From Ignavibacteriota bacterium (lineage in GTDB: Bacteria > Bacteroidota > Ignavibacteria > Tepidaquicellales > Tepidaquicellaceae), in NCBI GenBank assembly GCA_003158365.1, contig PMIW01000109.1:1-7069 (forward strand): a stretch of DNA of 7,069 bases. The letters run 5' to 3'. The notes under the pieces were generated by a model, which was not told where the DNA came from, did not search any database, and was given only the letters and a program-made list of their open reading frames with translations. The position numbers and the translations under genes were made by a program. This document shows positions 6,441 through 7,069 of this stretch, one piece after another; the stretch's first letter is position 1, and each line of letters begins with the position of its first letter.

Positions 6441-6454
6441 TTATCAATTGATAA
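6441..6454. promoter_or_regulatory. Candidate operator, palindrome TTATCAATTGATAA
   Basis: A perfect 14-bp inverted repeat without spacer lies 74 bases upstream of the sigma start and 87 bases upstream of the DUF47 start. Its left half, extended by one base, recurs as TTTATCAA 37 bases away at 6403-6410. A dimeric repressor or activator site is plausible; no regulator is identified, and in A/T-rich DNA chance palindromes are not rare. Confidence 0.35.
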
Positions 6455-6459
6455 GATAA

Positions 6460-6477
6460 AGTAAGTTTAGTAAGTTA
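6460..6477. repeat. 9-base tandem repeat AGTAAGTT(T/A)
   Basis: AGTAAGTTT at 6460-6468 is followed directly by AGTAAGTTA at 6469-6477, two copies differing at one base. It sits just right of the palindrome in the divergent region. Paired direct repeats of this size can be response-regulator sites, but two copies alone do not prove it. Confidence 0.45.
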
Positions 6478-6540
6478 CGTATAGTTTTTTATGCAGAAAA
6501 AATTTTTTGACTAAGAAAAAACTAATTTAACATTTCATTT

Positions 6541-7069
6541 ATGGCATTTCTAAAAAAGTTTATTCCCAAGACAGTTAAGTTTTTTGATTTATTGGCGGAG
6601 TTATCCGACAACATACTGAAGGGTTCGGAATTAATACAGGCAATGATAACCAAGTGGGACAACCTGAGTGAATACTCGAGTGAGATACATCTTCTCGAGC
6701 ACCGGTGCGATGACCTGACGCACAAGGTTGTGAGTTTATTGAACGAAACATTCATAACCCCGATTGACAGGGAAGACATTCATTCATTTGTAAATTCGCT
6801 CGATAATATAATTGACTGCATCGATGTAATAGCAAACAGGATACATTTATACAAAGTAAAGAAGCACATTGAATTCGGGACTCAGATGGTGGATATTCTG
6901 AATCTCCAGATGAAACTGATATGCGATGTAATACACAATTTCGAAGAGGACAAGGATATTACAACAAAGCTGACTGAAATAAGAAATTACGAAACGCAGG
7001 GAGATGTAATATTCCAGAAGGCGCTTGCGCATCTGTTCGAATTTGAGGATGACCCAATCGAGCTGATAA
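6541..7069 (+). CDS. DUF47/PhoU-like phosphate transport regulator (YkaA type), 3' end cut
   Basis: A cytoplasmic all-helical protein of the DUF47 family (TIGR00153, YkaA), related to PhoU and usually encoded just before a low-affinity PiT phosphate transporter, whose activity it is thought to modulate. The visible 176 codons from ATG 6541 give MAFLKKFIPK, then a helical PhoU-like repeat with HLLEHRCDDLTH at 50-61 (metal-type acids E53, D57, D58), LNETFITPIDREDI at 67-80, LDNIIDCIDVIANR at 87-100, and a second repeat with YETQGDVIFQKALAHLF at 150-166 (E151, D155). The E-x3-D/E-x4-D pattern matches PhoU metal-cluster motifs. The family is about 205-215 residues, so some 30-40 residues lie beyond the window. 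No ribosome site is evident. It is divergent from the ECF sigma gene and shares that upstream region. Family assignment is firm; the PiT partner is expected but not seen. Confidence 0.92.
   Translation, partial: MAFLKKFIPKTVKFFDLLAELSDNILKGSELIQAMITKWDNLSEYSSEIHLLEHRCDDLTHKVVSLLNETFITPIDREDIHSFVNSLDNIIDCIDVIANRIHLYKVKKHIEFGTQMVDILNLQMKLICDVIHNFEEDKDITTKLTEIRNYETQGDVIFQKALAHLFEFEDDPIELI

Larger units (their letters stand above)
6368..6540. promoter_or_regulatory. Divergent regulatory region between sigma gene and DUF47 gene
   Basis: These 173 bases separate two divergent genes and should carry both promoters. They are A/T-rich and hold more sequence structure than other gaps here: TTTATCAA at 6403-6410 and again at 6440-6447, a perfect 14-bp palindrome at 6441-6454, a 9-base tandem repeat at 6460-6477, and a GTGTCAT heptamer at 6429-6435. 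No clear -35/-10 pair or ribosome site could be assigned. Confidence 0.5.

Noticed and set aside
6522..7032. Minus-strand open frames opposite the DUF47 gene
   Set aside because: They are shadows of the plus-strand gene, which carries recognisable PhoU-like motifs along its whole visible length.

Overview
The window is AT-rich bacterial chromosome, densely packed with housekeeping genes. No gene has a convincing Shine-Dalgarno sequence, two of seven starts appear to be TTG or GTG, and intergenic stretches are almost pure A/T with short repeats. Together with the protein styles (YdfG-like SDR, DUF47 PhoU-like protein, dxr followed by rseP, a TlpA-type thioredoxin lipoprotein) this suggests the Bacteroidota/Chlorobiota/Ignavibacteriota side of the tree. 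That placement is an inference from style, not from a marker gene.

Layout: positions 1-1341 (minus) hold most of pyruvate kinase, cut by the window edge before its last residues. A 68-base AT-rich divergent gap separates it from a plus-strand short-chain dehydrogenase of the YdfG type (1410-2180). The convergent gap 2181-2338 carries a GC palindrome flanked by GAAGTTA-like repeats, a bidirectional terminator hairpin, and about six degenerate 8-base repeats that run into the end of rseP. Four minus-strand genes follow, read from right to left: an ECF-type sigma factor (5645-6367), a thioredoxin-fold lipoprotein (5003-5611), dxr (3788-4942) and rseP (2339-3712). A perfect 10-bp hairpin sits between the lipoprotein gene and dxr. 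On the right, a 173-base divergent region with a 14-bp palindrome leads to a plus-strand DUF47/PhoU-like gene (6541 onward), cut by the window end.

Functionally, pyruvate kinase makes pyruvate, one of the two precursors of the MEP isoprenoid pathway whose committed step is catalysed by Dxr. RseP is an intramembrane protease that in other bacteria releases ECF sigma factors from membrane anti-sigma factors, and an ECF sigma gene lies three genes upstream on the same strand. No anti-sigma gene is visible here. The DUF47 gene would be expected to precede a PiT-type phosphate transporter outside the window.

I see no phage, CRISPR, insertion sequence, RNA gene or clearly new multi-gene system. 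The points most worth a second look are the sigma/thioredoxin/RseP arrangement, the hairpin immediately before dxr, and the repeat elements that overlap the last codons of two convergent genes. No gene-free stretch exceeds 300 bases.
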